Below, piece after piece: positions 1 through 5,515 of a DNA stretch of 5,515 nt. This stretch comes from Chloroflexota bacterium (GTDB lineage: Bacteria; Chloroflexota; Dehalococcoidia; SZUA-161). Positions within the stretch are counted from its first letter, which is position 1. Every line of letters starts with the position of its first letter. The translations under genes were made by a program, and so were the position numbers. The notes below the pieces were generated by a model. That model was not told the origin of the DNA. It searched no databases and saw nothing but the letters and a program-made list of their open reading frames with translations. The DNA lies in NCBI GenBank assembly GCA_003229915.1, contig QIGA01000182.1, forward strand, positions 1-5,515. The letters run 5' to 3'.

Positions 1-851
1 AGCAGAATCTTCTCGCCGGGCTTTGCCTTATCAAGGATTCCAGCCAGGCTGATGAAGGCCGAGCAGGACCCCAGGTCCCCCAGGGTCGATGAAATCGCCG
101 GAGCCAGTTGCTCCTTTTGAATTCCCAAGCTTTTCGCGGGGAGACTCGAAATTCTGTCATCTGGCTGTGGGAAGACAGCGTAGGTATAGTCTTGCCCGCT
201 TGCGCCGAGCTTATCCAGAAGGCCCTGGCATGCCTCAACCACATGTTGTTGATACCCGTATTCGCGGTCGAACCGGTAATCATTGAAGTTAGACACCCAG
301 GAGTCTTTTGTGGCGTGCCACCTGTCGAGGAACAGGGTTGAGTACGTGTGTATACCTTCAAAATCGGCTATGGTTCCTGTAGATCCGAGCACCATGGCGA
401 TGGCTCCAGCGCCAAAGGTGGCGTCGCCCTCCGCGCCGGGGGCGGTATCTCTATTCTCGGCACCGATGACAATGCCGCACTTGATCCTCCTGGCTGCGAT
501 GGCGTCCAGGCATCCCAGGAGTGCGTTGGCGAGCGCGTTCAGAGAGCCGGAGTAGTCGATCATAGTTGTTTCAGGGTGCAGGCTGAGCGTCTCGGCCAGA
601 ATTGGCGCGATGTATTGCTCAATATATGGTGATGATGCGGTTCCGATGTATATGGCTCCAATCTGCGCCGGATCGATGCCGGCATGGTTTATCGCGTTGT
701 TCATAGCTTCAGCGGCCATGGTGACTACGTCCTCGTCCATCCCGCAAACCGCCTTTTCACCAGGTGCCCAACTGCCCCACGGCATGGCCGCTTCTTTCTG
801 CTCAAGCCTGTAGCGAGGGATGTATACGCCATATCCGATGATACCAGCCAC
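1..851 (-). CDS. HMG-CoA-synthase-like thiolase-fold protein, catalytic residues missing (partial, C-terminus beyond left edge)
   Basis: A continuous open frame runs from a GTG at 851 to the window edge: 283 complete codons plus two bases, with no stop. The N-terminus (AGIIGYGVYIPRYR) and the block GEKAVCGMDEDVVTMAAEA match the HMG-CoA synthase/KAS III-like fold, and the gene is homologous over its length to the one at 3699-5153. Aligned without gaps to the archaeal HMG-CoA synthase motifs I recall (SESHPY, FACKAGT, VFHQPN), the catalytic Glu is Ala72 (TASSPY), the Cys is Leu104 (YSGSLNA) and the His is Pro228 (VFPQPD). The Glu-to-Cys spacing of 32 residues is preserved, which supports the alignment. 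Condensation through an acyl-Cys is therefore unlikely. It starts 20 bases after the thiolase at 872-2062, so a role as that thiolase's partner is inferred. Whether a DUF35 domain follows at the C-terminus, as in the paralogue, cannot be seen. The family call is firm; the function is unknown. Confidence 0.88.
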   Translation of the reverse strand, partial: MAGIIGYGVYIPRYRLEQKEAAMPWGSWAPGEKAVCGMDEDVVTMAAEAMNNAINHAGIDPAQIGAIYIGTASSPYIEQYIAPILAETLSLHPETTMIDYSGSLNALANALLGCLDAIAARRIKCGIVIGAENRDTAPGAEGDATFGAGAIAMVLGSTGTIADFEGIHTYSTLFLDRWHATKDSWVSNFNDYRFDREYGYQQHVVEACQGLLDKLGASGQDYTYAVFPQPDDRISSLPAKSLGIQKEQLAPAISSTLGDLGSCSAFISLAGILDKAKPGEKIL

Positions 852-855
852 ATTT

Positions 856-863
856 TCCTCCTT
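856..863 (-). promoter_or_regulatory. Shine-Dalgarno site that fixes the GTG start at 851
   Basis: On the minus strand AAGGAGGA is followed by four bases and then GTG. An ATG overlaps it (851-853) in another frame, but that frame closes at a TAG after about 40 codons and encodes nothing recognisable. The GTG frame immediately gives the conserved N-terminus AGIIGYGVYIP. The GTG is therefore the real start. Confidence 0.75.
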
Positions 864-871
864 GGAATGGA

Positions 872-2062
872 TTACACGGTGCGAGATAGAATGTTGACCA
901 CCGAGACACCGAACGCCGGGCCACCTACGTTGTGCTGGAGCCCGATGCCTTTCTTCAGCTTTACCTGACGTTGACCTGCTTCCTCTCGCAACTGGGTGAC
1001 GACCTCGAAGATCTGTCCAAGGCCGGTGGCGGCTATGGGATGGCCATGGGCCTTCAAGCCGCCGCTGGGGTTGATCGGAAGCCGACCGTGCAGGTCGAAC
1101 TCACCGTCCTTGAGCATTCGGGCAGCTTCACCCTTACGAACGAACCCAATATCCTCGATATTCATGAGCTCAGTGTTGGTGAAACAATCGTGGACTTCAG
1201 CGAAGTCCACCTCGCCGGGCTTTATCCCCGCCATCTCGAAGGCCCCCTTGGCGGCCCTCACGGTAGCAAGCTGCTCGACGAAGCTGTCCCTGTCCCAAAG
1301 CTGGCTGTGATCCACACCAACGTTGCTTGCCATGACATAGACCGGATTGTCGGTATATCTCTTGGCCAGATCGGCGCGGCATACAATAACCGCGGCAGCG
1401 CCGTCGGTCTGAGGGCAGCAGTCGAGCAAGTGCAGCGGCCAGCAAACAACGTAGCTGCTGAGCACGCGCTCCAAGGTAATCTCGAATTGATAGTGTGCGT
1501 AGGGGCAAAACATGCCGTTGTGGTGATTCTTGACGGCGACTCGGGCGAAATCCTCCATGGTGTACCCTAGCTCGTACATCTGTCTGGTGGCGTGCATCGC
1601 CTGAATTGACGGGCCTCCATGTCCTATCATCCATGCTGGGTGTGAGCCTGTTTCCGCTCCACCGCCACTACCGGCCCCCCCCAGAGACTCCGCGGAAGGC
1701 TTATCCCTCATCTTCTCCGCTCCCAGTGCCAGAACGACATCATAGAGGCCTGAGGCAACGCCGAGGCATGCGTGCCTGAAGGTATCACCACCTGTAGGGC
1801 AGGCATTCTCAATCCGGGTAACGGGGATCTCACGATTGCCAATAAAGCTTGCCAGCGATTGCCCGGATTGAGTGCCCTGTCCGATAAAGCCGCCGCTCCA
1901 CTGGCCAAACCAGGCTGCCTTGATCTCTTTGGGGTCGATTCCCTTGTCAACGTTGTTCAGGCAGTTTAGATAGGCCTCCTGGACCATGTTCTCCAGGCTC
2001 TTGTCAAAAAGCTCCCCAAACCTGATCATCCCTACCCCGATGACTGCAATCTTGCCTCTCAT
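872..2062 (-). CDS. Thiolase family protein (SCP2/SCPx-type acyl-CoA thiolase), DUF35-dependent type
   Basis: The product is 396 residues, full length for SCP2-type thiolases. The N-terminus (KIAVIGVGMIRFGEL) is typical. The nucleophile is Cys88 in ENACPTGGD, His291 lies in EVHDCF, and His341 lies in GGLKAHGHPIAATG; the C-terminal glycine turn is HNVGGPAFG near residues 377-385. With this set complete, the protein should catalyse thiolytic cleavage or Claisen condensation of a 3-oxoacyl-CoA; the substrate is not evident. A glycine-rich loop lies at about 128-140 (GGAGSGGGAETG). It starts one base after the stop of the DUF35 gene. This DUF35-then-thiolase pairing recalls BbsA/BbsB (benzoylsuccinyl-CoA thiolase) and ChsH2/Ltp2 (steroid retro-aldolase), so a heteromeric complex with that DUF35 protein is the best inference. 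It is clearly divergent from the thiolase at 2517-3686. A cytoplasmic enzyme is expected; no signal or membrane segment was seen. Confidence 0.93.
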   Translation of the reverse strand: MRGKIAVIGVGMIRFGELFDKSLENMVQEAYLNCLNNVDKGIDPKEIKAAWFGQWSGGFIGQGTQSGQSLASFIGNREIPVTRIENACPTGGDTFRHACLGVASGLYDVVLALGAEKMRDKPSAESLGGAGSGGGAETGSHPAWMIGHGGPSIQAMHATRQMYELGYTMEDFARVAVKNHHNGMFCPYAHYQFEITLERVLSSYVVCWPLHLLDCCPQTDGAAAVIVCRADLAKRYTDNPVYVMASNVGVDHSQLWDRDSFVEQLATVRAAKGAFEMAGIKPGEVDFAEVHDCFTNTELMNIEDIGFVRKGEAARMLKDGEFDLHGRLPINPSGGLKAHGHPIAATGLGQIFEVVTQLREEAGQRQVKLKKGIGLQHNVGGPAFGVSVVNILSRTV

Positions 2063-2063
2063 C

Positions 2064-2468
2064 TTATTCCTCCTCCACCAATCTGAACTTGTAGCCGTAA
2101 ACGTTTAACCCTCTATCGGTTGTCACCTTCCGCAGGACCATTTCCACTTTGGAGCCCACTTTCACATCTTCAGGCGTGGAGGTTTCCGTCATCAGCCCTT
2201 GATATCTGCCGCCCCCCTCCAGGTCGATGATGACAGGGGTAATCGGTGGCTCAAAGGTGGGAGGAGGGGTCCAGTTTACGCAGTACGTGTGCACTGTTCC
2301 TTTCTTGGGGAGTTTGTATTCCTCGAGGTTCAAGCTGCCGCATTCATGGCATATTTTGGTTCGAGGGTAGCTGATATGGCCGCAATCTTTACACTTGATA
2401 CCGATCAGCCGGTAGACCTCGGGGTTGAACCGCCAAAACAGCGGCGATGCTGGAGCTGGTTGTGTCAT
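2064..2468 (-). CDS. Zn-ribbon/OB-fold DUF35 protein, thiolase partner subunit
   Basis: The product is 134 residues, the usual size of a stand-alone DUF35 protein. An N-terminal helix-like segment (FWRFNPEVYRLIGIKC) leads into a rubredoxin-like zinc ribbon with Cys26, Cys29, Cys40 and Cys43 (CKDCG, CHECG). The OB-fold follows (about 56-130), with the conserved blocks DLEGGGRYQGL and VEMVLRKVTTDRGLNVYGYK. In characterised systems such subunits bind thiolase-fold enzymes and bridge or extend the acyl-CoA site rather than acting alone. Its stop is one base from the start of the thiolase at 872-2062, so that protein is the likeliest partner. An AGAGAGG site seven bases before the ATG (2476-2482) supports the start. 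The gene follows a 48-base gap, the longest in the operon. It closely resembles the C-terminal domain of the protein at 3699-5153. Confidence 0.93.
   Translation of the reverse strand: MTQPAPASPLFWRFNPEVYRLIGIKCKDCGHISYPRTKICHECGSLNLEEYKLPKKGTVHTYCVNWTPPPTFEPPITPVIIDLEGGGRYQGLMTETSTPEDVKVGSKVEMVLRKVTTDRGLNVYGYKFRLVEEE
2069..2076 (-). promoter_or_regulatory. Shine-Dalgarno site embedded in the end of the DUF35 gene
   Basis: GGAGGAGG, six bases before the ATG at 2062, is formed by the last codons of the DUF35 gene (Val-Glu-Glu-Glu, then TAA). The ribosome site of the thiolase thus lies inside the upstream coding sequence, one base separates stop and start, and translation of the two subunits is probably coupled. 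Confidence 0.7.
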
Positions 2469-2516
2469 TCGAGCACCTCTCTATTTGGTTGTTGCGCGAA
2501 GCTAAGGCAATTACCC

Positions 2517-3686
2517 TCAGAGTCCGACGATACATACGCTGCACAGTGCCGCATAGGGCTCGTGGCCGAGGCTATGAGCCAGGCCGAGCTTGGGATCCTT
2601 GATTTGACGTTTGTCCGCCCTCCCTTGAAGCTGTAGGTAAAGCTCATAAACCATTCTGATGCCTGAGGCTCCGATGGGATGGCCGAAGCACTTCAGCCCT
2701 CCGTCAGGCTGCACGGGGAGCTCACCGCTAAGCTCGAAGGTGCCTGCGTCAATATCATCCTTGACCTTGCCTCTTGGGCTAAACTGAAGGTCCTCCATAG
2801 TCACAGCTTCGGTGATTGAAAAGCAGTCGTGTACCTCCGCCATGCTTAGCTCCCTCCGGGGGTCTGTAACCCCGGCCTCTTTGTAGGCCGCGAGCCCGGC
2901 CCGGTAGCTCTCCTCCACATGCGTGTAGTCATACTCCGAAGTTATCCGTCCTGAGGAAGGGGTACCACATATCTGGAGGGCTTTGATGTATACCGGGTCC
3001 TTGCGGAATTCCTTAGCCCTGTCGGCACTCGTGAGTATGGCGACAGCGCCCCCATCGGACACGCTGCAGCAGTCGAATAGGCCCAGCGGCCAGGCGATGA
3101 TCGGAGCATTCAGCACTTTTTCCACAGTCAGCACGTTCCTCAAGTGGGCCTTGGGGTTGAGCGAGCCGTTAGCGTGGCTCTTTACGGAGATCCTGGCAAG
3201 CATGGTCTTTCCTTCCTCCGGACTCAATCCGTAGCGGTGGAAATACTTGGTTGCCATGATGGCGAACATCCCCGGCATAGTCGCAACCGCATGCGTGTGA
3301 GTGCGGTTGTCCATGCCGGGCAGGCCGCTCATGCCTTCGTCCTTGAGCTTCTCAACGCCTATGGCCAAAACGATGTCATAGATGCCGGCGGCGACGGCAT
3401 AGGCGGCATTTCTTATGGCGTCCTGACCCGAAGCGCAGGCATTGACCACGTGTGTAGCCGGTATGTACTGCATCCTCAGCGCCTCAGTGAAGAAACGCCC
3501 TCCGTGTGCCGTGAAAATGCTCCCTCCCCACAAAGCCTCGATATCCTTAGCCCCTACGCCCGCGTCGGCGTAGGCTTCTTCCACAGCGTCAACGACGAGG
3601 TCAGTAGGGCCCTTGTCCCATAACTCGCCAAACCGGGTACAGCCCATGCCTATGATGGCGACCCGGTCCTTAATGCTTCCTGCCAT
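2517..3686 (-). CDS. Thiolase family protein (SCP2/SCPx-type acetyl-CoA acyltransferase)
   Basis: The product is 389 residues, a full-length SCP2-type thiolase. It opens with RVAIIGMGCTRFGEL and carries the nucleophile Cys84 in NACASGQDA, His286 in EVHDCF, and His336 in GGLKCFGHPIGASG. The catalytic set is intact, so thiolysis or condensation of a 3-oxoacyl-CoA is expected; the substrate cannot be read from the sequence. The C-terminal turn is odd: LAHSLGHEPYAAL near 369-381 stands where these thiolases commonly have an N-x-GG type turn, so pocket shape may differ. AGGAGG at 3693-3698, six bases before the ATG and directly abutting the upstream TAG, gives strong coupled initiation. Its upstream neighbour, 12 bases away, is the HMG-CoA-synthase-like/DUF35 fusion, whose DUF35 domain is the likely partner in the way the free DUF35 serves the other thiolase. 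This partner assignment is inference. Confidence 0.93.
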   Translation of the reverse strand: MAGSIKDRVAIIGMGCTRFGELWDKGPTDLVVDAVEEAYADAGVGAKDIEALWGGSIFTAHGGRFFTEALRMQYIPATHVVNACASGQDAIRNAAYAVAAGIYDIVLAIGVEKLKDEGMSGLPGMDNRTHTHAVATMPGMFAIMATKYFHRYGLSPEEGKTMLARISVKSHANGSLNPKAHLRNVLTVEKVLNAPIIAWPLGLFDCCSVSDGGAVAILTSADRAKEFRKDPVYIKALQICGTPSSGRITSEYDYTHVEESYRAGLAAYKEAGVTDPRRELSMAEVHDCFSITEAVTMEDLQFSPRGKVKDDIDAGTFELSGELPVQPDGGLKCFGHPIGASGIRMVYELYLQLQGRADKRQIKDPKLGLAHSLGHEPYAALCSVCIVGL

Positions 3687-3698
3687 GTCCTGCCTCCT

Positions 3699-5153
3699 CT
3701 AACACCGGATAGGTCGAGCTTTCCAGAAATAGTTGTTGAGGCCTCTGTCGAAGAAGACTTTCCTGAAGGTCATCTCGACTTCCATTCCCACTTCGACCTG
3801 ATCCGGGTCTCGGTCTGTCAAGTCGAAGAGTGATCTTCCGCCCCCCTTGAAATCTATCATAGCGACAGAGGCGGGAGGGTCCAGAGACGGCGACAGCATG
3901 TCTTGCGTATAGCTGAAAACGGTAGCCGTTCTGCGCGCAAAGTTGTAGTCTTCAAAATCGTCCACAGCTTGACACACCGCGCAGACGCGTACGGGCGCGG
4001 TCGTCATGGCTCCGTAGTCGTATTGAGGGGTTCCGCACTGCCTGCACTTGATCCCCCAGAGTCCCAAATCGACGTACCGCTCTCGCCAGTTTGCTGCCAC
4101 CGAGATATGACCTCTATCGGGCCTCCTGGCCTGATCCAGTGGAACGATATCACGCCACCGCAGGTAGTCGTTGTAGCTGCGCATCATTCTCTTGGACTCT
4201 ATGTGCCTCTTGAACCCGCGACGCTCTCCCAGATTCTGTATGGCATCGGTCACTTGCAGGGCGAAGGCGTCAGCGCCGTTCCCGTAACTGGCGAAAAGGA
4301 TCTTGTCTCCGGGTTTGGCCTGCTCGAGCGCGGCTACCAGCATCACAATAGACATGGCTGAGCCGAGGAGTCCCACTGTCATAAAGATGCTGCCGGGGTC
4401 AAGAAGTTGCGCCGGCTCGAATCCTAGCTCTCCTGCTACTCTTCCGTGTCTCCTAACATCACTGGGTGGGTCGAAGACCACGCTGGCGAAGTCCTTCTGA
4501 GACAGACCGCACCTCTTCATAAGCCCGGTGATCACCTCAGGCATGACCTTGGAGTAGCTCTCGTCCATGGTCATGCGGTCCTCCCAGGAGCGAATGAAGG
4601 TGTCGCTCTCTCCTCGCCATGTCGCGGCTAGTTCATCTGAGATCGAATAACTGCCCAGGACCTCGGCGATGACATTGTCCTTGCCCAGAAGGAGGGCGCC
4701 CGCACCGTCGCCGAGGGCCTGTTCCGTCATGCCTGAGGGCGGAGCCAGGCGCATATCGGATGCGGTTATCAGGATGCTGTCTGACCTGCCGGAAGCCACG
4801 GCATCCAGCGCGAGGCCCACTGCCGTGGTGCCCGACCGCAAGGAGCTGGTGATATCGGCGGTCCTGAGGTCTCTGCGAAGGCGCAGCGTAAGGGCCATCG
4901 TAGCTGAGCACAACTTTTCCTTATATGGAGACGTGGTAGTGGCAAAGAGGAGCCCATCCACTGTATGTGGGTCTATGTCACTCAGACAGTCCATAGCCGC
5001 TGCCACAGCCATAGTGACGCTGTCCTCGTCATAGTAGGCTACGGCTCTCTCTCCTGGTATAGCGAAGCCCCCCCATGCCTTCAGAAAAAGCTGCCGATCC
5101 ATTCGGTGCCAGGGGATATAGGCACCATACGAGGTTATTCCTATCATCGACAT
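3699..5153 (-). CDS. HMG-CoA-synthase-like protein fused to C-terminal DUF35 Zn-ribbon/OB-fold domain
   Basis: The product is 484 residues. Residues 1 to about 320 form a thiolase fold of HMG-CoA synthase/KAS III type (ITSYGAYIP, GERAVAYYDEDSVTMA, LGDGAGALLLG, SYGNGADAFAL near 289-299). Residues about 350-484 are a DUF35 domain with zinc-ribbon cysteines 370, 373, 391 and 394 and an OB-fold bearing DFKGGGR and VEMTFRKVFFDRGLNNY. Compared with archaeal HMG-CoA synthase motifs, the catalytic Glu is Thr73 (TTTSPY), Cys is Leu105 (SSLRSGT) and His is Asp228 (VFDPPS). HMG-CoA synthase activity is thus improbable. It is the first gene of the operon and probably scaffolds or complements the thiolase 12 bases downstream. 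Start choice is uncertain: the ATG at 5147 has GGGAG six bases upstream and aligns exactly with the start of the paralogue at 851, giving 482 residues. The ATG at 5153 has GGAG seven bases upstream. Confidence 0.9.
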   Translation of the reverse strand: MSMIGITSYGAYIPWHRMDRQLFLKAWGGFAIPGERAVAYYDEDSVTMAVAAAMDCLSDIDPHTVDGLLFATTTSPYKEKLCSATMALTLRLRRDLRTADITSSLRSGTTAVGLALDAVASGRSDSILITASDMRLAPPSGMTEQALGDGAGALLLGKDNVIAEVLGSYSISDELAATWRGESDTFIRSWEDRMTMDESYSKVMPEVITGLMKRCGLSQKDFASVVFDPPSDVRRHGRVAGELGFEPAQLLDPGSIFMTVGLLGSAMSIVMLVAALEQAKPGDKILFASYGNGADAFALQVTDAIQNLGERRGFKRHIESKRMMRSYNDYLRWRDIVPLDQARRPDRGHISVAANWRERYVDLGLWGIKCRQCGTPQYDYGAMTTAPVRVCAVCQAVDDFEDYNFARRTATVFSYTQDMLSPSLDPPASVAMIDFKGGGRSLFDLTDRDPDQVEVGMEVEMTFRKVFFDRGLNNYFWKARPIRC

Positions 5154-5166
5154 CTCCCATCTCCAG

Positions 5167-5243
5167 AATAGCGATCAGAATACCAGCCAGTTGCTACATC
5201 TCAATGTCACCCAACCCTCTGATTTTTGAAGCCAATCGCTATT
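5167..5243. repeat. Nine-base inverted repeat AATAGCGAT / ATCGCTATT
   Basis: AATAGCGAT at 5167-5175 and its exact complement ATCGCTATT at 5235-5243 flank the candidate promoter at 5177-5204. The arms are 59 bases apart, too far for a simple compact hairpin but compatible with two oppositely oriented half-sites. A nine-base match could occur by chance in a region of this size. Confidence 0.3.
5177..5204 (-). promoter_or_regulatory. Candidate sigma70-like promoter for the leftward operon
   Basis: On the minus strand TTGAGA (5199-5204) and TATTCT (5177-5182) are separated by 16 bases. Initiation about seven bases further would give a leader of roughly 20 bases before the first gene, enough for its Shine-Dalgarno site. 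This is a pattern match only, and the organism's sigma-factor preference is unknown. Confidence 0.35.
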
Positions 5244-5253
5244 TCGGGGTCCC

Positions 5254-5282
5254 ATGATAATTGTTGCTTTCTGCCATGTAAC
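5254..5282 (-). promoter_or_regulatory. Second, weaker candidate promoter for the leftward operon
   Basis: On the minus strand GTTACA (5277-5282) lies 17 bases from TATCAT (5254-5259). The -10 matches TATAAT at five of six bases and the -35 matches TTGACA at four of six. It would give a leader of about 95 bases that contains the AATAGCGAT/ATCGCTATT inverted repeat. It is an alternative to the promoter at 5177-5204. Confidence 0.25.
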
Positions 5283-5404
5283 ACCCTATTCTACCACTTT
5301 GAGGATAAAGCGTGGGGCGACTGCTGAGTATAGTGCCGTTACTTATTTTGCCCCACTGCCCTTTCTCAATGGCTCTCAGGGGACAGCACCATATGAGGTC
5401 GTGA

Positions 5405-5429
5405 TGGCACGGTGTAGACAACAGTGCCA
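5405..5429. promoter_or_regulatory. Operator-like inverted repeat TGGCAC-N13-GTGCCA
   Basis: Perfect six-base arms at 5405-5410 and 5424-5429 are separated by 13 bases. The repeat encloses the -35 element (5415-5420) of the candidate rightward promoter. Binding of a dimeric regulator here would be expected to block that promoter. The regulator is not identified. Confidence 0.35.
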
Positions 5430-5443
5430 GCCCCTGACATAAT
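5415..5443 (+). promoter_or_regulatory. Candidate sigma70-like rightward (divergent) promoter
   Basis: TAGACA (5415-5420) and CATAAT (5438-5443) are separated by an ideal 17-base spacer. Each hexamer matches its consensus at five of six positions. Transcription would start near 5450 and lead to the possible GTG starts at 5458 or 5513. This is the best promoter match in the window. Confidence 0.45.
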
Positions 5444-5502
5444 ATGGCCGGGTAGTAGTGGACGCCTTACGGCTGGCGGGAGCCGGCGAGGTAACCCGGG
5501 AG

Positions 5503-5515
5503 AGGAGGGCGCGTG
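5503..5515 (+). other. Possible start of a divergent rightward gene (ribosome site plus GTG at the window edge)
   Basis: AGGAGG at 5503-5508 is followed four bases later by GTG at 5513-5515, the last codon of the window. It lies about 60 bases downstream of the candidate rightward promoter. An alternative start is GTG at 5458, whose frame stays open to the edge (VDALRLAGAGEVTR...) but has no clear ribosome site. Nothing of the product can be judged. Confidence 0.3.

Larger units (their letters stand above)
5154..5515. other. Non-coding, probably divergent regulatory region
   Basis: No credible protein was seen in these 362 bases on either strand; the short open frames here show no motif or compositional support. 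The stretch holds candidate leftward promoters for the operon, a candidate rightward promoter with an overlapping inverted repeat, a small CGGCT/AGCCG hairpin with a six-base loop (5470-5485), and a possible gene start at the right edge. Parts of it (about 5221-5345) look more AT-rich than the flanking genes, as expected for promoter DNA. No transcription terminator was recognised. Confidence 0.6.

Noticed and set aside
89..813. Several overlapping plus-strand frames of 65-94 codons, and the impression of a gene-free left end
   Set aside because: The minus strand is continuously open here from GTG 851 to the edge and encodes a clear HMG-CoA-synthase-like protein, so the plus-strand frames are shadows. 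No frameshift or pseudogene needs to be invoked.
851..853. ATG start overlapping the GTG at 851
   Set aside because: Its frame reaches a TAG after about 40 codons and does not give the conserved N-terminus.
932..1570. A 212-codon open frame on the plus strand
   Set aside because: It lies wholly opposite the thiolase at 872-2062, whose catalytic motifs are unambiguous. Its product shows no recognisable domain and it is a frame shadow of a GC-rich gene.
3699..5153. Naming this gene as a true HMG-CoA synthase of the mevalonate pathway
   Set aside because: The catalytic Glu, Cys and His positions are Thr, Leu and Asp, so fold similarity does not justify the activity.
5239..5421. Minus-strand 60-codon frame upstream of the operon
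   Set aside because: No plausible ribosome site or domain was seen, and it overlaps the candidate promoters and operator. It is more likely non-coding.
5470..5485. CGGCT/AGCCG hairpin as a transcription terminator
   Set aside because: The stem is only five pairs and no T-run follows in either direction.

Overview
The window holds a tightly packed leftward operon made almost entirely of thiolase-superfamily proteins and their DUF35 partners, followed on the right by about 360 bases of regulatory DNA that looks divergent. In transcription order, from right to left, the genes are: an HMG-CoA-synthase-like protein fused to a DUF35 zinc-ribbon/OB-fold domain (3699-5153); an SCP2-type thiolase (2517-3686); a free-standing DUF35 protein (2064-2468); a second SCP2-type thiolase (872-2062); and a second HMG-CoA-synthase-like protein that starts at a GTG (851) and runs off the left edge. 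Gaps are 12, 48, 1 and 20 bases, and most genes have strong purine-rich Shine-Dalgarno sites, so they are probably co-transcribed and translationally coupled.

The gene set reads as two copies of one theme, each with a thiolase, a DUF35 unit and an HMG-CoA-synthase-like unit. DUF35 proteins are known partners of thiolase-fold enzymes: the archaeal acetoacetyl-CoA thiolase/HMG-CoA synthase complex, the benzoylsuccinyl-CoA thiolase BbsAB of anaerobic toluene degradation, and the Ltp2/ChsH2 aldolase of steroid side-chain degradation. Both thiolases here keep the Cys/His/His catalytic set. Both HMG-CoA-synthase-like proteins appear to have lost all three catalytic residues (Glu, Cys and His), with Leu at the Cys position in each. 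They are therefore unlikely to make HMG-CoA and may be structural, substrate-binding or repurposed partners of the thiolases. The best inference is a CoA-thioester-cleaving or condensing complex for an unidentified acyl-CoA, perhaps in anaerobic aromatic, steroid-like or branched-chain catabolism.

The right-hand region (5154-5515) has candidate leftward promoters for the operon and a good sigma70-like rightward promoter whose -35 lies inside a TGGCAC/GTGCCA inverted repeat. A Shine-Dalgarno-GTG pair at the extreme right edge suggests a divergent gene beginning there, possibly a regulator.

The organism is a moderately high-GC prokaryote with strong AGGAGG ribosome sites and frequent AGG and ATA codons. 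Such thiolase/DUF35 clusters are common in Chloroflexota, Desulfobacterota, related anaerobes and archaea, but the window does not settle the phylum. No RNA gene, mobile element or CRISPR array was seen.
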